A stretch of 64,000 nt of DNA. Source: Longimicrobiales bacterium. GTDB lineage: Bacteria > Gemmatimonadota > Gemmatimonadetes > Longimicrobiales > Gaopeijiaceae. Below, in pieces: positions 52,425 to 61,041 of the stretch (the first letter of the stretch is position 1; each line of letters starts with the position of its first letter). The position numbers were made by a program, and so were the translations under genes. Below the pieces are notes generated by a model that was not told the DNA's origin, searched no databases, and was given only the letters and a program-made list of their open reading frames with translations. The stretch covers positions 186,001 to 250,000 of the forward strand of contig OX638356.1 in NCBI GenBank assembly GCA_951813395.1, written 5' to 3'.

Positions 52425-53642
52425 ATGAGCTTCACCCTCGGTGGGCCGCGCTTGCGGCCAATCTGTGCTTGCCGCGGCCTCGTAGCAGTGCCGCTCCTGA
52501 TGGCGGCGGCGTGCGGAAGCAACGTCGAAGAGGTCTCGGACGTCGTGCTCGCACGACACGTCCACACAGACTTCTATGACGCCTACCCGGGCATCCCGTC
52601 GCCTGCCGGCGATCAAGTCGTATTCGCCGATTATGCCGCGGACAGCAGATCGCTCGCGGTCTACGACGTAGCGACCGGGGTCGGCCGCGTGGTGACGAGG
52701 ACGCCAGCGGGACGGTCGCGGGTGACCTGGTCGCCCGACGGTTCGCGCGTCGTGTACGTCGACCGCTGGCCCGAAAGTCACGGGGTCTGGACCTTGGACC
52801 CGACCACCGGCCAGGAGTCGCGCATCGTGGATCCCGGCGACGCACGCATCGACTATCCGCGATTGCTGCCCGACGGGACCGTGACCGCGCTTCGACACGC
52901 GGGCGCCGATACCGCGTGGGTCGCGTATGCACCGGGGCTCGACGAGGCGACCGTGCTGGTCGACGACGCCGGGGGATGGACGGCACCTGTGCGATCGCCC
53001 GACGGGCGCGCGGTCGCGTACCTTCGCGCCGCGGGCGGACGCGCGGCCCTGGCCATGACGGAGATCGCGACCGGCGAGCCGGATTGGAGTCCGGACGGGC
53101 GGTCGCTCGCCTTCAGCAGTCACGGCCCGCCGCTCGAGGGGAACCCGGGGTCCGTCTACTCGATCGCCGTCGATCCCGCTACAGGCCGCGCGGCCTCCGA
53201 CCCTGTCCGGGTCCCGCTCGACGGGTTCCAGGGCTCTGCCATGGGAGCTCGCTTCTCGCCGGACGGCGCGCGGCTGGCATTCTACGGACGCTCGCGCGAG
53301 GACGGACGCGTCACCGTTTACACAGTGCCGACGGCGGGTGGAACCCCCACCGCTGTTGTCTCTCTTGCCAATGGCGAACCCTACAGCGCGCCCGAGTGGA
53401 GCGCCGACGGGGCGTCGCTCTTCTACTCGCGCAACGACGGCTTCGGGCCCTTCCAGGTGTGGCGGGTGGACATCCTCACCGGCGCGACGGAACAGGTTAC
53501 GACCGGCGTGTTCGGCGCACTCCAGCCGAGCTTGAGCCCCGACGGACGCACGCTCGCGGTTACGATACGCGAGGCTGCCATCGAGGTCGTCGCGCTCGCC
53601 GCCGGGAGCACAGGCGCCGAAGATGGGTCCAGCGGTTGGTGA
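52425..53642 (+). CDS. PD40/TolB-like beta-propeller lipoprotein
   Basis: A 405-residue lipoprotein (lipobox MAAAC, Cys30) with GGAAGGAG seven bases before the ATG. Five or six PD40 repeats are seen: VTWSPDGSRVVYV, PVRSPDGRAVAYL, PDWSPDGRSLAFSS, ARFSPDGARLAFYG, PEWSADGASLFYS and PSLSPDGRTLAVT. A short HVH (45-47) follows the anchor in ARHVHTDFYDAYPG. The Fur/Zur-like promoter suggests a metal-related role; a comparison with the propeller zinc chaperone AztD is speculative. Convergent with the Fur-family gene. Confidence 0.85.
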   Translation: MSFTLGGPRLRPICACRGLVAVPLLMAAACGSNVEEVSDVVLARHVHTDFYDAYPGIPSPAGDQVVFADYAADSRSLAVYDVATGVGRVVTRTPAGRSRVTWSPDGSRVVYVDRWPESHGVWTLDPTTGQESRIVDPGDARIDYPRLLPDGTVTALRHAGADTAWVAYAPGLDEATVLVDDAGGWTAPVRSPDGRAVAYLRAAGGRAALAMTEIATGEPDWSPDGRSLAFSSHGPPLEGNPGSVYSIAVDPATGRAASDPVRVPLDGFQGSAMGARFSPDGARLAFYGRSREDGRVTVYTVPTAGGTPTAVVSLANGEPYSAPEWSADGASLFYSRNDGFGPFQVWRVDILTGATEQVTTGVFGALQPSLSPDGRTLAVTIREAAIEVVALAAGSTGAEDGSSGW

Positions 53643-53695
53643 TGCACGCCGCCGCCCCCCCCCCCTTTTTCGCCCCCTCTCGGAGCGTCCTGCGA

Positions 53696-54070
53696 TCAGG
53701 TGCAGGCCGGGCAACGCCCGAAGAGGATCACTTCGTGGTCATCGACCTCGAAGCCATCCGGAGCCAGATCCTCCACTGCTTCGGGGCAACGGTGGATATC
53801 GAACGCCTTTTCGCAGGCGCGGCACACGAAATGGTGATGGTGAGGCCGAGCCGCCAGTTCGTAACGCATGCCACTCCCAGGGAGTTCCACTTCAGTGAGC
53901 CAACCCTTCTCAGCCAGCATCTTGACGTTTCGGTACACCGTGGCCAGCCCGAGCGTGGGCGCGAGCGCCTGAGCGCGTTCGAGAACGTCGTCTGGTGTCA
54001 GCGGGCCCGCAACGTCGAGGAAGACGGCACGGATGGCCCGTCGCTGCCGGGTGTCTCGTTGGGAGTGCAT
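53696..54070 (-). CDS. Fur-family metalloregulator (Zur-like by context)
   Basis: A 124-residue Fur-family repressor. The winged helix has LTPDDVLERAQALAPTLGLA and TVYRNVKML. The metal-sensing region has HHHHF (His77-80), and the structural zinc site is Cys83-x2-Cys86 and Cys120-x2-Cys123. Fur, Zur and PerR cannot be told apart by sequence alone; neighbours with DUF2796, DUF3299 and MerC point to zinc. It lies 81 bp after merC on the same strand. Confidence 0.92.
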   Translation of the reverse strand: MHSQRDTRQRRAIRAVFLDVAGPLTPDDVLERAQALAPTLGLATVYRNVKMLAEKGWLTEVELPGSGMRYELAARPHHHHFVCRACEKAFDIHRCPEAVEDLAPDGFEVDDHEVILFGRCPACT

Positions 54071-54151
54071 GGTGTCCTTCGTCGGGGGCGAAGCGCCTCG
54101 CGATCATCTAGGACGATAACCCCCGTGGTCTGCATGTCGATACCCCGATCG

Positions 54152-54556
54152 TCAACAGGCCTTGGCACGACAGAGCCGGGCGCTCCACAGCAAGCCTCCG
54201 GCAATCAGAAGGCTCCCCACGGGAGACGTGACGGTTTCCGGAGCAGGCTCGAACCAACCGGCCAGAGAGGCAGCCCAGATGGCGGCCCCTGCGAGAACAA
54301 GCCCGGCAATCGCCCGTCGACGCCGACCCGGCCCGATCGCCAGCATCACGACAGCCAGGAACACCGTCCCACCCCACATCCACCATTCCGCGCCTTCGGC
54401 CAGAACCATGAACGGGGCGACCGTGGCCAGGAGGGGAGTAATGAGACAATGCACGGAACAGGCCGCTGCGACACCGGCCACCCATCCAGAGGCCACTCCA
54501 TCACCCCCGCGCGCGATGGGTACGCCCGGGATGGCCGCAGGGCCTCGGCTCGTCAC
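54152..54556 (-). CDS. MerC-family membrane protein
   Basis: A 134-residue protein with four hydrophobic segments. CSVHCLITPLLATVAPFMVL carries the Cys pair typical of MerC, and the second half reads FLAVVMLAIGPGRRRRAIAG. It starts at a GTG that overlaps the DUF3299 stop as GTGA. MerC was described as a mercuric-ion importer, but many MerC-domain proteins sit in other metal loci; here zinc is more likely. Confidence 0.85.
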   Translation of the reverse strand: MTSRGPAAIPGVPIARGGDGVASGWVAGVAAACSVHCLITPLLATVAPFMVLAEGAEWWMWGGTVFLAVVMLAIGPGRRRRAIAGLVLAGAAIWAASLAGWFEPAPETVTSPVGSLLIAGGLLWSARLCRAKAC

Positions 54557-55077
54557 CACTCGTAGGGCGTGATCGAGTTGCCAGCCATCTTGAAGGACAC
54601 CGATCCGTACTGGTTCGTCGTCTCGTCCACGGTCTGGGTGCCGTGAATCCATACGGGTTCCCAGAAGGAGACCGGCACGCGTTGACCCTTCTCCATCTGG
54701 ACGTAGACCAATTGGTTGGGTGGCGGCGGCGGGGTGTGCACGCAGGCCCCGACGTACGGCACCAGGAGGAACTCCGAGACCTCGCCGGCCCAGTCCTCCA
54801 GGGGGACCATGTATCCGGGCACCTTCACCTCTCGTCCCACGAGCGACTCGAGTTCCTCGGACATCTCGCCGGTGCGGTAATCCAGGGAGGCCAGCAGCTG
54901 CCAACCCACCTCGGCGGAGTCCCGCGGGACACTGGCGGCGCGGATCCTCGCTCCGTCGCTCGGATCCGCCAGGACGGAGCGGGGCCCCGATGTGAGCGCA
55001 AGCCAGCCGCCGATGATGACCAGGGCGAACTGGAGGGGTGTCCAGCGAATCGGGAATCGGCGGGGCGGCTTCGGCAT
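54553..55077 (-). CDS. DUF3299 exported protein
   Basis: A 174-residue protein from the ATG at 55077. A signal anchor (FALVIIGGWLALTSG) is followed by the DUF3299 core: LVGREVKVPGYMVPLED, FLLVPYVGACVHTPPPPPNQ and PVWIHGTQTV. The family is often next to DUF2796 and metal-ABC transporter genes. It is first in a DUF3299-merC-fur operon divergent from the DUF2796 gene, with the operator at 55,112 between them. Confidence 0.88.
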   Translation of the reverse strand: MPKPPRRFPIRWTPLQFALVIIGGWLALTSGPRSVLADPSDGARIRAASVPRDSAEVGWQLLASLDYRTGEMSEELESLVGREVKVPGYMVPLEDWAGEVSEFLLVPYVGACVHTPPPPPNQLVYVQMEKGQRVPVSFWEPVWIHGTQTVDETTNQYGSVSFKMAGNSITPYEW

Positions 55078-55111
55078 GAACGGGACCCTCGTCCTTCGGG
55101 AAACCAACAGA

Positions 55112-55133
55112 TGATAACGCACATACATTATCA
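55112..55133. promoter_or_regulatory. Fur/Zur-like operator (site 1) TGATAA-N10-TTATCA
   Basis: Inverted arms TGATAA and TTATCA with 10 bp between, in the 98-bp gap between DUF3299 and DUF2796. A TATAAT (minus strand, 55133-55138) overlaps its edge. The AT-rich site stands out in GC-rich DNA and matches the pattern of Fur-family boxes. Confidence 0.6.
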
Positions 55134-55175
55134 TTATACACCTGTACGCACGCAACTCCCACCGGTTCCCTTACG

Positions 55176-55793
55176 ATGACCTACCCCACACTCGACCGAC
55201 CCCAGGTCCGCTCCCGTTTCGTCGGGTGCACGATCCCGTGTCTCCTGCTGTTCCTCGCATGCGGCGATTCGCCCTCCCCGCGTCCTCCCCTTGTCGAGGG
55301 CGAACGCCTGGGGACGGCCGGGGCCCACGAACACGGCATCGCTCGACTGGGCCTGGCCGTGGACGGCGCCCGTGTCACGGTCGACCTGCAACTCCCCGCA
55401 GAATCCGTGTTCGGCTTCGAGCACGCCCCCCGCTCGGCGCAGGAGCGGGCCACCGCAGCAGAGGCTCTCGACAGACTCCGAAGCGGTGGCGCGCGTCTCC
55501 TCGCGTTTCCGGAGGGCACGAGCTGTGCGCTGGATTCGGCGGAGGTGCAGGCGCCCGAAGATGTAGAAGACGACCATGCCGGCGAGGACCAGCACACACA
55601 CGAGGACGAGGGCATCCAACACGAAGAAGTACACCTCCTCGCCTCCCTCACCTGTACCCGTGAGCCCATCGGACCGGCGAGCCTTCGGTTCGCGGACCTC
55701 CTGCCCGCCGTGGTGCAGGTGGACCTGACGGTGTTCACCGCGACAGGTGAGGCGGCCGGCCGCGTCGCGCCCGATGCCTCGTTCCGGTTCTGA
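55176..55793 (+). CDS. DUF2796 (ZrgA-like) periplasmic zinc-binding lipoprotein
   Basis: A 205-residue protein. The lipobox is LLLFLAC (Cys29). The DUF2796 pattern shows AHEHGIARLGLAVDG (His51, His53), LQLPAESVFGFEHAPRSAQE (His83) and a C-terminal LRFADLLPAVVQVDLTVFT. A central loop rich in Asp, Glu and His (His134, 140, 142, 149, 153) should bind zinc. ZrgA homologues are Zur-regulated zinc-uptake proteins in Vibrio, usually with an ABC transporter; none is present here. Confidence 0.88.
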   Translation: MTYPTLDRPQVRSRFVGCTIPCLLLFLACGDSPSPRPPLVEGERLGTAGAHEHGIARLGLAVDGARVTVDLQLPAESVFGFEHAPRSAQERATAAEALDRLRSGGARLLAFPEGTSCALDSAEVQAPEDVEDDHAGEDQHTHEDEGIQHEEVHLLASLTCTREPIGPASLRFADLLPAVVQVDLTVFTATGEAAGRVAPDASFRF

Positions 55794-55818
55794 GCTGGCG
55801 AGAAGCTCCCTGAGGCCA

Positions 55819-55839
55819 ACCCTGACGTTACGTGAGGGT
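55819..55839. repeat. Near-copy of the 21-bp palindrome
   Basis: ACCCTGACGT, T, ACGTGAGGGT differs from the 20,791 copy by one base. It lies in the 89-bp gap between the convergent ends of the DUF2796 and lpdA genes, which fits a transcript-end hairpin or dispersed repeat better than a promoter. Confidence 0.6.
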
Positions 55840-55882
55840 CGGGTCGTTGGCTGGCGTCCGCAGTCTGTCGAACGGGCCCTGG

Positions 55883-57301
55883 CTATATGTGCAGTGCTCG
55901 CCCCAGCGCGCCGAGTGCTCCTTCCGCCACCGCCTCCGACAGCGTCGGGTGCGGGTGCATCGCCAGATCGATCTCCTCGACGGTCGACTCGAGGTGTCTC
56001 GCCATCACGAACTCGGCGATGAGCTCGGTGGCGTGCGGCCCGACGATGTGCGCACCGACCACCTCGGAGTAGCGCTTGTCGCGGATCACCTTGACGAAGC
56101 CGGTGGAGTCTCCGCCCGCCAGGGCCCGTCCGTTGCCGGCCCAGGGGAACTTCCCGACCTCGATGTCGAGGCCTTTTTCGCGCGCCTGTTCCTCGGTAAG
56201 CCCTACGGACGCCACCTCAGGGTGGCAGTAGGTGCAGTTGGGGACATTTCCGTAGTCGACCGTGTGGTGTCCGACGCCCGCAATGTGCTCGGCCGCAACG
56301 ACGCCCTCGTGCATTCCCTTGTGGGCCAGCAACTGCTCGCCCGCGCAGTCGCCAACGGCCCACACGCCCGCAACGTTCGTGCGCATGGCCCCGTCCACCG
56401 CGACGAATCCGCCGCGGTCGGTCAGCTTCACGCCGGCCGCCTCGGCGCCGATGTCTTCCGTGTTCGGGATCCGCCCGACCGCGGAAAGGACGTAGTCCAC
56501 GTCGAGCGTGTGCGTCTTGCCGCGCTTGTCGGTGAAGGAGATCGTGACTCCGTCCTCACGAGCGACGGTGCTCTCCACGCGCGCACTCGTGAAGATGTCC
56601 ATCTTCCGCCTCCTGAACGCCTGCGCCACCGTGCGCGACGAGTCCTTGTCCTCCAGCGGCAGGATGCGGTCCAGGGCCTCGACAAGGGTCACCTTTGTCC
56701 CGTAGGCGTTGTAGATGTCCGCGAACTCCACTCCGACCGCTCCCGCGCCGACAACGACCAGCGAACCGGGCGCCGTGTCCTGGAAGAGGGCCCCTGTCGA
56801 AGACCAGATCCGTTCTTCGTCGATCTGGAGGAACGGAAGACTTCGCGGCCGCGAACCGGTCGCAATGATGATGTCCTTCGCGGTGATCTTGCGCTTGTCG
56901 CCGTCCCGCTCGACCTCGACCGCGCCACCCTCGAGCAGTCGCCCGTATCCCTCGATGTGCTCGACCTTGTTCTTCTTCAGCAGAAAGCCCACGCCGTTGG
57001 ACAGGCGCTTCGCCACCTCGCGGCTGCGGACCTGGGCGGGCCCGAGGTCGACCTTCAGCCCATCGAACGAGATACCGTGCCCGTCCGCCTTCCCGAGTTC
57101 ATTGACAAGGAGCGCGCTGCTCAGGAGCGCTTTGGTCGGGATGCAGCCCACGTTGAGACACACGCCGCCCAGCTTGTCGGCTTCCACACACGCAGTCTTC
57201 AGTCCCAACTGGCCCGCGCGGATCGCCGCGACGTAGCCGCCAGGGCCCCCGCCGATGACGACAACGTCGAAGTCGGTCTTGTTCTGTGAATTGCCTGCCA
57301 A
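55883..57301 (-). CDS. lpdA: Dihydrolipoyl dehydrogenase (E3)
   Basis: A 472-residue flavoenzyme. FAD binding: VVVIGGGPGGYVAAIRAGQL. Redox disulfide: GGVCLNVGCIPTKALL (Cys48, Cys53). NAD domain: VVVGAGAVGVEFADIY. Active-site His in HPHPTLSEAVAEGALGAL at the end. It reoxidises lipoamide on E2 of the pyruvate dehydrogenase complex encoded upstream; one amidohydrolase gene lies between it and pdhC. Confidence 0.96.
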   Translation of the reverse strand: MAGNSQNKTDFDVVVIGGGPGGYVAAIRAGQLGLKTACVEADKLGGVCLNVGCIPTKALLSSALLVNELGKADGHGISFDGLKVDLGPAQVRSREVAKRLSNGVGFLLKKNKVEHIEGYGRLLEGGAVEVERDGDKRKITAKDIIIATGSRPRSLPFLQIDEERIWSSTGALFQDTAPGSLVVVGAGAVGVEFADIYNAYGTKVTLVEALDRILPLEDKDSSRTVAQAFRRRKMDIFTSARVESTVAREDGVTISFTDKRGKTHTLDVDYVLSAVGRIPNTEDIGAEAAGVKLTDRGGFVAVDGAMRTNVAGVWAVGDCAGEQLLAHKGMHEGVVAAEHIAGVGHHTVDYGNVPNCTYCHPEVASVGLTEEQAREKGLDIEVGKFPWAGNGRALAGGDSTGFVKVIRDKRYSEVVGAHIVGPHATELIAEFVMARHLESTVEEIDLAMHPHPTLSEAVAEGALGALGRALHI

Positions 57302-57433
57302 GGGAGAACCTCTCTTCAGGGTGTGATTTCGAGACCGCAGTCGGCAGCCCGTGAAAAGCTAACAGCCCGCCGGAAGCACCCGTGCATCACGCCGACCGAA
57401 CGCGGCCCGGGCCTGCTCCGACGGCTCCACGCG

Positions 57434-58720
57434 CTAGCGCCGCTCCGGCACCTCGGACCGGTAGACCTCCCCACCCTTCATCACCCACATCACCCGCTCG
57501 AGCGCGGTAATGTCGTCGAGCGGGTTGCCGGGCACCGCGATGATGTCCGCGTACTTCCCGGCTTCCAGCGAACCCACATCCGCCTCCCAGCCCATGATCA
57601 TCGCCGCGACGCTTGTCGCCGATGTGATCGCGTCCATTTCGCTCTGGCCGATCTCGACCCGGATCTGGAATTCGCGGGCGTTGTGGCCGTGCTCGAAGAC
57701 CCCGGCGTCGGTGGCGAACCCGATCGTCAGTCCGGCCTCCAGGGCGCGGCGGAAGGTGGCGGTGCGATAGCGCATCATCTCGACGGAGCGCTGGATGAGT
57801 GGCTCCGGGATGCCCAGCGCCGCCCCGTCGCGCGGGACGATCACGCCAACGTAGAGCGTGGGGACGAAGAAGGTATGATCGCTTTGCTGAAGCATCGCGA
57901 CCGCCTCGTCGTCCAGCATGGAGCCATGGTCGATTGTCCGGACCCCGGCGCGGATCGCCGCCTTGATCCCCTCGGTCCCGTGCGCGTGAGCGGCGGTGAA
58001 GCGTCCCCAACGGTTCGTTTCCTCGACCGCGACTGCCAGTTCCTCGTCCGAGTACTGCTGCGCCCCGGGCGGCAGCCCCTGCGACAGCACGGCGCCGGTG
58101 GCCAGGATCTTGGTGAAGTCGGCGCCGTTCTTGTGGTTGGTGCGCACGGCCGCCCTCACGGCGTCCACCCCGTCGGCGAGGTTCCGCACGGTGGGCACGT
58201 CCACGTAGATGGAGAACTGGCGCGCGTCGCCGGCACCGCCCGTGGCCGATACGTAGTTGCCGGCCACCTGCATGCGCGGTCCGGGTATCACGCCCGCATC
58301 GATGGCGTCGCGCAGGTCAACGTCGGTGTACGACCAGGTGGGGCCCATGTCGCGCACGGTGGTGAAGCCGGCGCGCAGGGTGGTGAGCGCGTTCGCCGCG
58401 CCGTAGAGTGCCGCCTGGGCCGGGGTGGTCGTGATCAGCACCTCCTCCCAGTGCGTGCCGACCTTGTCGGTAAGGTGCGTGTGCAGGTCGATCAGGCCGG
58501 GGAGGAGGGTGACGTCGCCGAGGTCGACGACGATATCGCCCCCCAGCCTGCTGCCCACCGCAACGATCCGGTCGCCTCCCACGACGACCGCGCCGGGTTC
58601 GATGAGGTTGCCCCTGCCGTCGATCAGGCGCGCGGCGCGGATCAGGATGTGATCCTGGTCCTGGGCCGACGCGGCGACCGGCAGCGCCACGGTTGGCGTA
58701 GGCAGCAGAAGGAAGGCCAC
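57434..58720 (-). CDS. Exported amidohydrolase (imidazolonepropionase-like)
   Basis: A 428-residue metal-dependent hydrolase. A hydrophobic N-terminus (AFLLLPTPTVALPVAASAQ) suggests export, though the GTG start at 58720 leaves no positive n-region. Metal ligands: GLIDLHTHL, a Lys in FTKILATGAVL, HAHGTEG, TIDHGSML and GFATDAGVF. GWEADVGSLEAGKYADIIAV ends the fold. It resembles prolidase/imidazolonepropionase-like secreted amidohydrolases; substrate unknown. It sits inside the pdh operon between pdhC and lpdA. Confidence 0.87.
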   Translation of the reverse strand: MAFLLLPTPTVALPVAASAQDQDHILIRAARLIDGRGNLIEPGAVVVGGDRIVAVGSRLGGDIVVDLGDVTLLPGLIDLHTHLTDKVGTHWEEVLITTTPAQAALYGAANALTTLRAGFTTVRDMGPTWSYTDVDLRDAIDAGVIPGPRMQVAGNYVSATGGAGDARQFSIYVDVPTVRNLADGVDAVRAAVRTNHKNGADFTKILATGAVLSQGLPPGAQQYSDEELAVAVEETNRWGRFTAAHAHGTEGIKAAIRAGVRTIDHGSMLDDEAVAMLQQSDHTFFVPTLYVGVIVPRDGAALGIPEPLIQRSVEMMRYRTATFRRALEAGLTIGFATDAGVFEHGHNAREFQIRVEIGQSEMDAITSATSVAAMIMGWEADVGSLEAGKYADIIAVPGNPLDDITALERVMWVMKGGEVYRSEVPERR

Positions 58721-58781
58721 GGCGAAGTCGCGCAGCGCCCGGGCGAACGAATGGTTGATGTTCAGGGTGCCGTCCTTCCGG

Positions 58782-60050
58782 TCAGATCAGGATCGCCGCG
58801 GGCTCCTCGAGGAAGGACTTCAGCGTGGCCAGGAAACGCGCGCCCTGGGCCCCGTCGATCACCCGGTGGTCGCAGCTCATCGTTACCCTCATCCTGGGCC
58901 GCACAACCAGCTCGCCGTCCCGCGCGACCGGCCGTTCCTCCACCGCGCCCACCGCGATGATGCCGGCTTCCGGCGGGTTGATCACGGCGGTGAATTCCTC
59001 GATCCCGAACATGCCCAGGTTGGAAATGGAAAAGGTCGACCCGGTGTATTCGTGAGGCTGCAGCTTCTTTTCGCGCGCGCGGCCCGCGAGTTCCCTCACC
59101 TCCGTGCTGATCCGGCCGAGTCCCTTGGCGTGGGCGTCCCTGACCACGGGTGTGATCAGCCCGTCAGGCACCGCCACCGCGACCCCGATGTGTACGCGGT
59201 TGAAGCGGCGAATCGAATCGCCCTGCCACCACGCGTTGCACTCCGGGTGATGGGTGAGGGCCACGGCCACCGCCTTGATGACCATGTCGTTGAGTGACGC
59301 CTTCGCGCCCTGGGCGGCCAGCAGTTCGTTCACCCTGCCACGCGCCTGCAGCGCGCGCGCCATGTCGACATCGACCGTGAGGAAGAAGTGCGGAACCGGC
59401 CCGAGCGACTCGGCGAGGCGGCGGGCGACGGTCTTCCTCATCTGCGACAGCGGAAGGTCCACGAACTCCGTGTCCGGGAGTTCCGGCGTGATCACCGCCG
59501 CCGGCACCGCCGCGACCGCGGCCGCCTCCACGTCCCGTTTGATCACGCGGCCGTTGGGACCCGACCCCTGGACCACGGCCAGATCCACGCCCAACTCGCC
59601 GGCGAGCCGGCGGGCGACCGGCGAGGCCTTGATCCGGCCGGCGGTGGCGGCCGCGATCGGGCCGGCCTCCGGACTCACAGGCGGCGCGGCAACCGGCGGC
59701 TGCCCCCCGGCCTGGCTCGCCGCGGTCTCGGGCCGACCCGTCGCGGTCTCGGGCGCCGTCGGCGCTGCAGGTCCTCCCCCCACCGACGCCACCAGCGCGG
59801 CGATGTCCTCGTCCGCCGCACCGATGACCGCGATCACGTCGCCCACCGGAGCGGCCACGCCCTCGGCCACGAGTATCTTCCTCAAAACGCCCTCGCCACG
59901 CGCCACCAGCTCCATCGTCGCCTTGTCGGTCTCGATCTCGGCGAGGATCTCGCCTTGCGCGACCGCGTCGCCTTCAGCCTTCAGCCACGTGACGACCTGA
60001 CCCTCCTCCATCGTGGGCGAGAGCGCTTCCATGTGGACCTTGGTTGCCAT
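58782..60050 (-). CDS. pdhC: Pyruvate dehydrogenase E2, dihydrolipoamide acetyltransferase
   Basis: A 422-residue E2. One lipoyl domain (EIETDKATMEL, lipoyl-Lys43), an Ala/Pro/Gln linker, an E3-binding domain (ASPVARRLAGELGVDLAVVQ and GSGPNGRVIKRDV), and a catalytic domain ending in MSCDHRVIDGAQGARFLATL with the active-site His. It forms the core of the PDH complex. It starts 13 bp after pdhB. Confidence 0.95.
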   Translation of the reverse strand: MATKVHMEALSPTMEEGQVVTWLKAEGDAVAQGEILAEIETDKATMELVARGEGVLRKILVAEGVAAPVGDVIAVIGAADEDIAALVASVGGGPAAPTAPETATGRPETAASQAGGQPPVAAPPVSPEAGPIAAATAGRIKASPVARRLAGELGVDLAVVQGSGPNGRVIKRDVEAAAVAAVPAAVITPELPDTEFVDLPLSQMRKTVARRLAESLGPVPHFFLTVDVDMARALQARGRVNELLAAQGAKASLNDMVIKAVAVALTHHPECNAWWQGDSIRRFNRVHIGVAVAVPDGLITPVVRDAHAKGLGRISTEVRELAGRAREKKLQPHEYTGSTFSISNLGMFGIEEFTAVINPPEAGIIAVGAVEERPVARDGELVVRPRMRVTMSCDHRVIDGAQGARFLATLKSFLEEPAAILI

Positions 60051-60063
60051 TGCTTCGCTTCTC

Positions 60064-61041
60064 TCAGAGGTAGAGCACGCGTTTGCACGCGTCCACGACG
60101 GCCTTGACGCTCGGCTTGGCGAGCTGTTCCAGGTTTTTCGCGTACGGCATCGGCACGTCCGCCTGGGTCACGCGAACCACGGGGGCGTCGAGCTCGTCGA
60201 AGGCCTCGTCCTGGATCAGGGCCACGATCTGCGCGCCCACGCCGGCGAAGGGCCACCCCTCCTCCAGGTACACCACCCGGTTCGTGCGCGCCACCGACTC
60301 CAGGATCGCGTCCACGTCGAGCGGCCGAATCGAGCGCAGATCCAGGACATCGGCCTCGATCTCTTCCCGGGCCAGCGTGGCGGCCGCCTGCAGCGCCACA
60401 TGGACCATCTTGCCGTGCGTCACGATACTCACGTCGTTGCCCGCGCGCTTCCGGTCGGCCACGCCCAGCGGGATCACGTGCTCTCCGTCGGGCACCTCGC
60501 CGCGCACGTTGTAGAGCAGTTCGCCCTCCATCACGGCGACCGGGTCGTCGTCGCGGATCGCGGCCGCAAGGAGCCCCTTGGCGTCGGCGGGGGTGGCCGG
60601 GGTCACCAGCTTCACGCCTGGCGAGTGCACGTAATAGGTCTCGCACGCCTGCGAGTGCTGGGCCGAGAGCTGCAAGGCCGCCCCCGTCGGACCCCGAAAC
60701 ACGATCGGCACGGGCACCTGGCCGTTCGTCATGTACAGCATCTTTGCGGCGCTGTTGATCACCTGGTCCAACGCCAGGATCGAGAAGTTGAAGGTCATGA
60801 ATTCGCAGATCGGGCGCAGGCCCGCCATCGCCGCGCCCACGCACAGCCCGGTGAAGCCCAGTTCGCTGATCGGCGAGTCCACGACGCGCCGGTCGCCGTA
60901 GCGTTCCAGCATGCCCCGCGAGACCTTGTAGGCCCCGTCGTATTCCGCGACTTCCTCGCCCATGAGGAAGACCGAATCGTCCCGGTCCATCTCCTGGCAC
61001 ATGGCCGCGTTGAGCGCCTCGCGGTAGGTAAGTTCAGCCAT
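60064..61041 (-). CDS. pdhB: Pyruvate dehydrogenase E1 beta subunit
   Basis: A 325-residue transketolase-like subunit from the ATG at 61041. MAELTYREALNAAMCQEM, FLMGEEVAEYDGAYKVSRGM, VVDSPISELGFTGLCVGAAM and VLDLRSIRPLDVDAILESV are family signatures. It overlaps pdhA by 8 bp. It works with PdhA to decarboxylate pyruvate and acetylate E2. Confidence 0.96.
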   Translation of the reverse strand: MAELTYREALNAAMCQEMDRDDSVFLMGEEVAEYDGAYKVSRGMLERYGDRRVVDSPISELGFTGLCVGAAMAGLRPICEFMTFNFSILALDQVINSAAKMLYMTNGQVPVPIVFRGPTGAALQLSAQHSQACETYYVHSPGVKLVTPATPADAKGLLAAAIRDDDPVAVMEGELLYNVRGEVPDGEHVIPLGVADRKRAGNDVSIVTHGKMVHVALQAAATLAREEIEADVLDLRSIRPLDVDAILESVARTNRVVYLEEGWPFAGVGAQIVALIQDEAFDELDAPVVRVTQADVPMPYAKNLEQLAKPSVKAVVDACKRVLYL

